This document shows, piece by piece, positions 17,284 to 19,071 of a stretch of 19,071 nucleotides of DNA (positions are counted from its first letter, which is position 1; each line of letters starts with the position of its first letter). Under the pieces are notes generated by a model. It saw nothing but the letters and a program-made list of their open reading frames with translations. It had not been told where the DNA came from and searched no databases. The DNA lies in contig JBBHKE010000190.1 in NCBI GenBank assembly GCA_037447655.1, positions 148,568 through 167,638 on the forward strand, read 5' to 3'. The position numbers were made by a program, and so were the translations under genes. This DNA is from Zygnema cylindricum. Lineage: Eukaryota > Streptophyta > Zygnematophyceae > Zygnematales > Zygnemataceae.

Positions 17284-17740
17284 TTGTGCATCGAAGGCCA
17301 CTTGCCGATATTCGATATGTACCTAAGTTTTAGGTACTCGGTAATGAATATAGCTCTTCGATATATCGAGAAGATCAATATCGCGTTTTTTGCCCATATA
17401 ATAAACCGATACGCCGACATATTATATCGCGACATATCAAAGCCTGCTTCTTTATTGTTTGTAGTTTTTCCCTAGTCTTATTTTTGTTTTTTTTTTGGTC
17501 TTTATCCCTCCGTACTCGTTTTGTAATGTCTTTCCTGCTTTTCAGAGTGTTTTGTTCGATTTTTTATGGGGTTTTTTTGTTTTGTATCGGTATGGTTTTG
17601 TCGATAACCGATATGTCCCTTTTTTTGCTCACTGATAATCGATATATTGACACAATGTATCGGTACTTGTGATATCATATAATATCAATTTTTATCGCGA
17701 TAACATCGGTACCGGTAACTATCGGCGATAAAAATACGAT
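17284..17740. repeat. CGATATATCG-rich dispersed repeat, copy 2
   Basis: Inverted relative of 9254-9640. The segment 17306-17343 (cgatattcgatatgtacc...ggtactcggt) matches 9589-9624 read backwards, and cgatatatcg with variants (tatcgcg, ccgatatgtc, aatcgatatatt) continues to about 17735. A T-rich stretch at 17460-17590 splits it. No credible coding sequence. Confidence 0.65.
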
Positions 17741-17923
17741 TTGTTCCATACAACTGTACGGATGGTTGTCCGTACTAAACTCCCGTTATATAAAGTACGA
17801 AAAAATGACCATACATAGGATGCCATGTTAAATAAAGACAATAATATAATACAGTGTATTATAAAGTACTATTATGTAGCGCATTGTATTTTTGTCTACT
17901 TATTGCCGATAATGAATTTGTTG
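17741..17923. other. AT-rich spacer
   Basis: No gene seen. It leads into the GTCTC duplication of the solo LTR at 17924-17928. Confidence 0.35.
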
Positions 17924-17928
17924 GTCTC

Positions 17929-19022
17929 TCAAATTGTATGGGATCCATTGCCCACAGAATTCACAGATCCAAAAAAAGCTAATTTAGATAGTGCCGACTC
18001 CAAGTTGATATAAACCCAAATGAATGATCCCTTGAGAATTAGAACCCCAATACACCTTCACCCTTGTGAAGAAAAGACCTTTTGTGTGCTCAGTTCCACC
18101 ACAGAATGCAAAGTTTGAATATGTGTTTTGGACAATATTCCCCACTTTGACTTTCCCACTGAATAAGTGCCACCCTGGCACGCAAAGACTCTGACCGACT
18201 ACACCCTTGTGAAGCTTGGACTCCCCTGAGTCCGCAGCAAAAAGAATCACTGAATTTGCTCCCCTGAGCAGTAAGTTATGGTTGGTCAAAGATGACCTTT
18301 ATAGTTACAAGCTCTCTGAGAGAGAGGTACCGAAATATCACTAAGTCTTAGTCTGCCTACTCATGACTACCTTTTACTAAACCCTAGTCCAATAGGAACA
18401 CTATATAGTACAAGAAGGTACGATGGGCAATGTACTTATTGTACAGCCATTGTACGACATGGTCTTCAAGGTGACATGTGCCAAATCGGGAGCCATGGTT
18501 CCTCCTCCCATCTTCTCTGGTGTCAAATAATGTGGCGCCACGTGGCACTGCGTGACGCTATCCCCAAAGGTCGCCGAAAGCTTCTTGCGGGTGGCGGCTG
18601 TAATGGTGGCCGTCCGATCAGTTGTATTTATAGGGTTTCGATTCGCTTCCATGCATGAATTGATTAATGCGCGTTTTGGTTAGTCTTCTGCGAATTAGTC
18701 CTTTGAATCAATAGCTAAATATGCGTGAAACGTTCCACGTGTATCGTTTCGTTAGTGACATAATGGATAAGACGTGGGTCTATAGAGTCAACAGATCCCG
18801 GCTCAAATCCGGCCACGGGCAGTATTTTGCTAAAACTAGTAAAATACTTTCTAATTCATTCTGCCTCCTTCTAAATGATGCGGCAACCATGGCGTGCCTT
18901 TGGTCCTCTCTTTCTCTCTCTTTACATTCAAACTAAAATATAGAAGTGAACTATTAGTCACCTCTTTTCAACACTCTATTTATTTTTCCAATACAGACCT
19001 AAAAAATATATGAATTTCAACA
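17929..19022 (-). mobile_element. solo LTR related to the copia LTRs, TSD GTCTC
   Basis: About 1094 bp, flanked by perfect pentamers GTCTC (17924-17928 and 19023-19027). The minus-strand start TGTTGAAATTC matches the copia LTR start; the other end reads CAATTTGA, so the canonical CA has mutated. Homology runs along the whole length: aagcttggactc with the gagtcc hairpin, agcaaaaagaatcactga, the gtacaagaaggtac block, the G-box and the tRNA-like segment. It is much more diverged from the two LTRs of the full element than they are from each other, so it represents another, older subfamily. Open frames crossing it are not conserved in the other LTRs. Confidence 0.85.
18755..18827 (+). other. tRNA-like segment in the solo LTR
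   Basis: taatggataagacg (18761-18774) strongly resembles the A-box region of plant tRNA-Arg type genes, and ggctcaaatcc (18800-18810) a B-box, followed by ggccacggg. Spacing is tRNA-like. It lies at the place corresponding to the tRNA-like segments of the other two LTRs, yet differs in detail. It is antisense to the LTR and unlikely to be a functional tRNA, since no full cloverleaf was found by eye. Confidence 0.45.
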
Positions 19023-19027
19023 GTCTC

Positions 19028-19071
19028 GTATCAATATATCGGGACACCTCACCGCTCGATAACCAATAACC
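19028..19071. other. resumed CGATAT-type repeat
   Basis: After the solo LTR the sequence returns to caatatatcggg and ctcgataacc strings like those at 17284-17740, suggesting the solo LTR landed inside or next to that repeat. Confidence 0.4.

Noticed and set aside
17984-18289. 101-codon minus-strand frame as a gene
   Set aside because: It lies in the solo LTR, and the related LTRs lack an equivalent frame.
1-19071. CRISPR array, bacterial operon or defence system
   Set aside because: No regularly spaced identical repeats with unique spacers, no ribosome binding sites with packed genes; content is that of a plant repeat-rich region.

Overview
The window looks like transposon-rich intergenic DNA of a plant nuclear genome. 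The evidence is a decayed Ty1/copia retrotransposon, several hAT-type elements with 8-bp target duplications, MITE-like inverted-repeat elements, solo LTRs, and very AT-rich sequence with no confirmed host gene. The species cannot be named from the sequence. No intact protein-coding gene is visible. The only clear proteins are the broken gag and pol domains of the copia element.

Layout: 1-408 is unassigned. 409-4940 is a nest of DNA transposons. A hAT-like copy (409-1401) is followed by a 635-bp hAT-like element with a perfect 8-bp duplication (1478-2112). Next comes an outer hAT-like element (2141-4940), split by a second hAT (2232-3488, itself split by a 457-bp MITE at 2421-2877) and by a 953-bp solo LTR (3781-4733, TSD CGGAA). 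5001-5958 holds three copies of a TA-flanked inverted-repeat element, here called family F. 6160-10721 is bounded by an inverted repeat of roughly 370-425 bp. Inside each arm sits another F copy, and between them lie about 2.6 kb of AT-rich DNA, a short transit-peptide-like reading frame, a CGATATATCG-rich repeat and long C and G homopolymers.

10811-17121 is a full-length but dead copia retrotransposon on the minus strand. Its two LTRs (1013 and 960 bp) enclose a weak primer-binding site, gag with a zinc knuckle, protease, integrase, reverse transcriptase, RNase H and a polypurine tract, in the usual copia order. At least seven in-frame stops and several frameshifts break it. 17284-17740 is an inverted relative of the CGATATATCG repeat. 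17929-19022 is a solo LTR related to the copia LTRs, with a perfect GTCTC duplication.

The most unusual signals are three. First, a tRNA-like module (Pol III A-box and B-box like) lies antisense inside all three related LTRs. Second, the inverted-repeat structure at 6160-10721 carries F elements that break its symmetry. Third, the tightly nested order of insertions can be read directly from target duplications. I found no evidence of a new functional system such as a defence or biosynthetic locus; the novelty here is in transposon structure.
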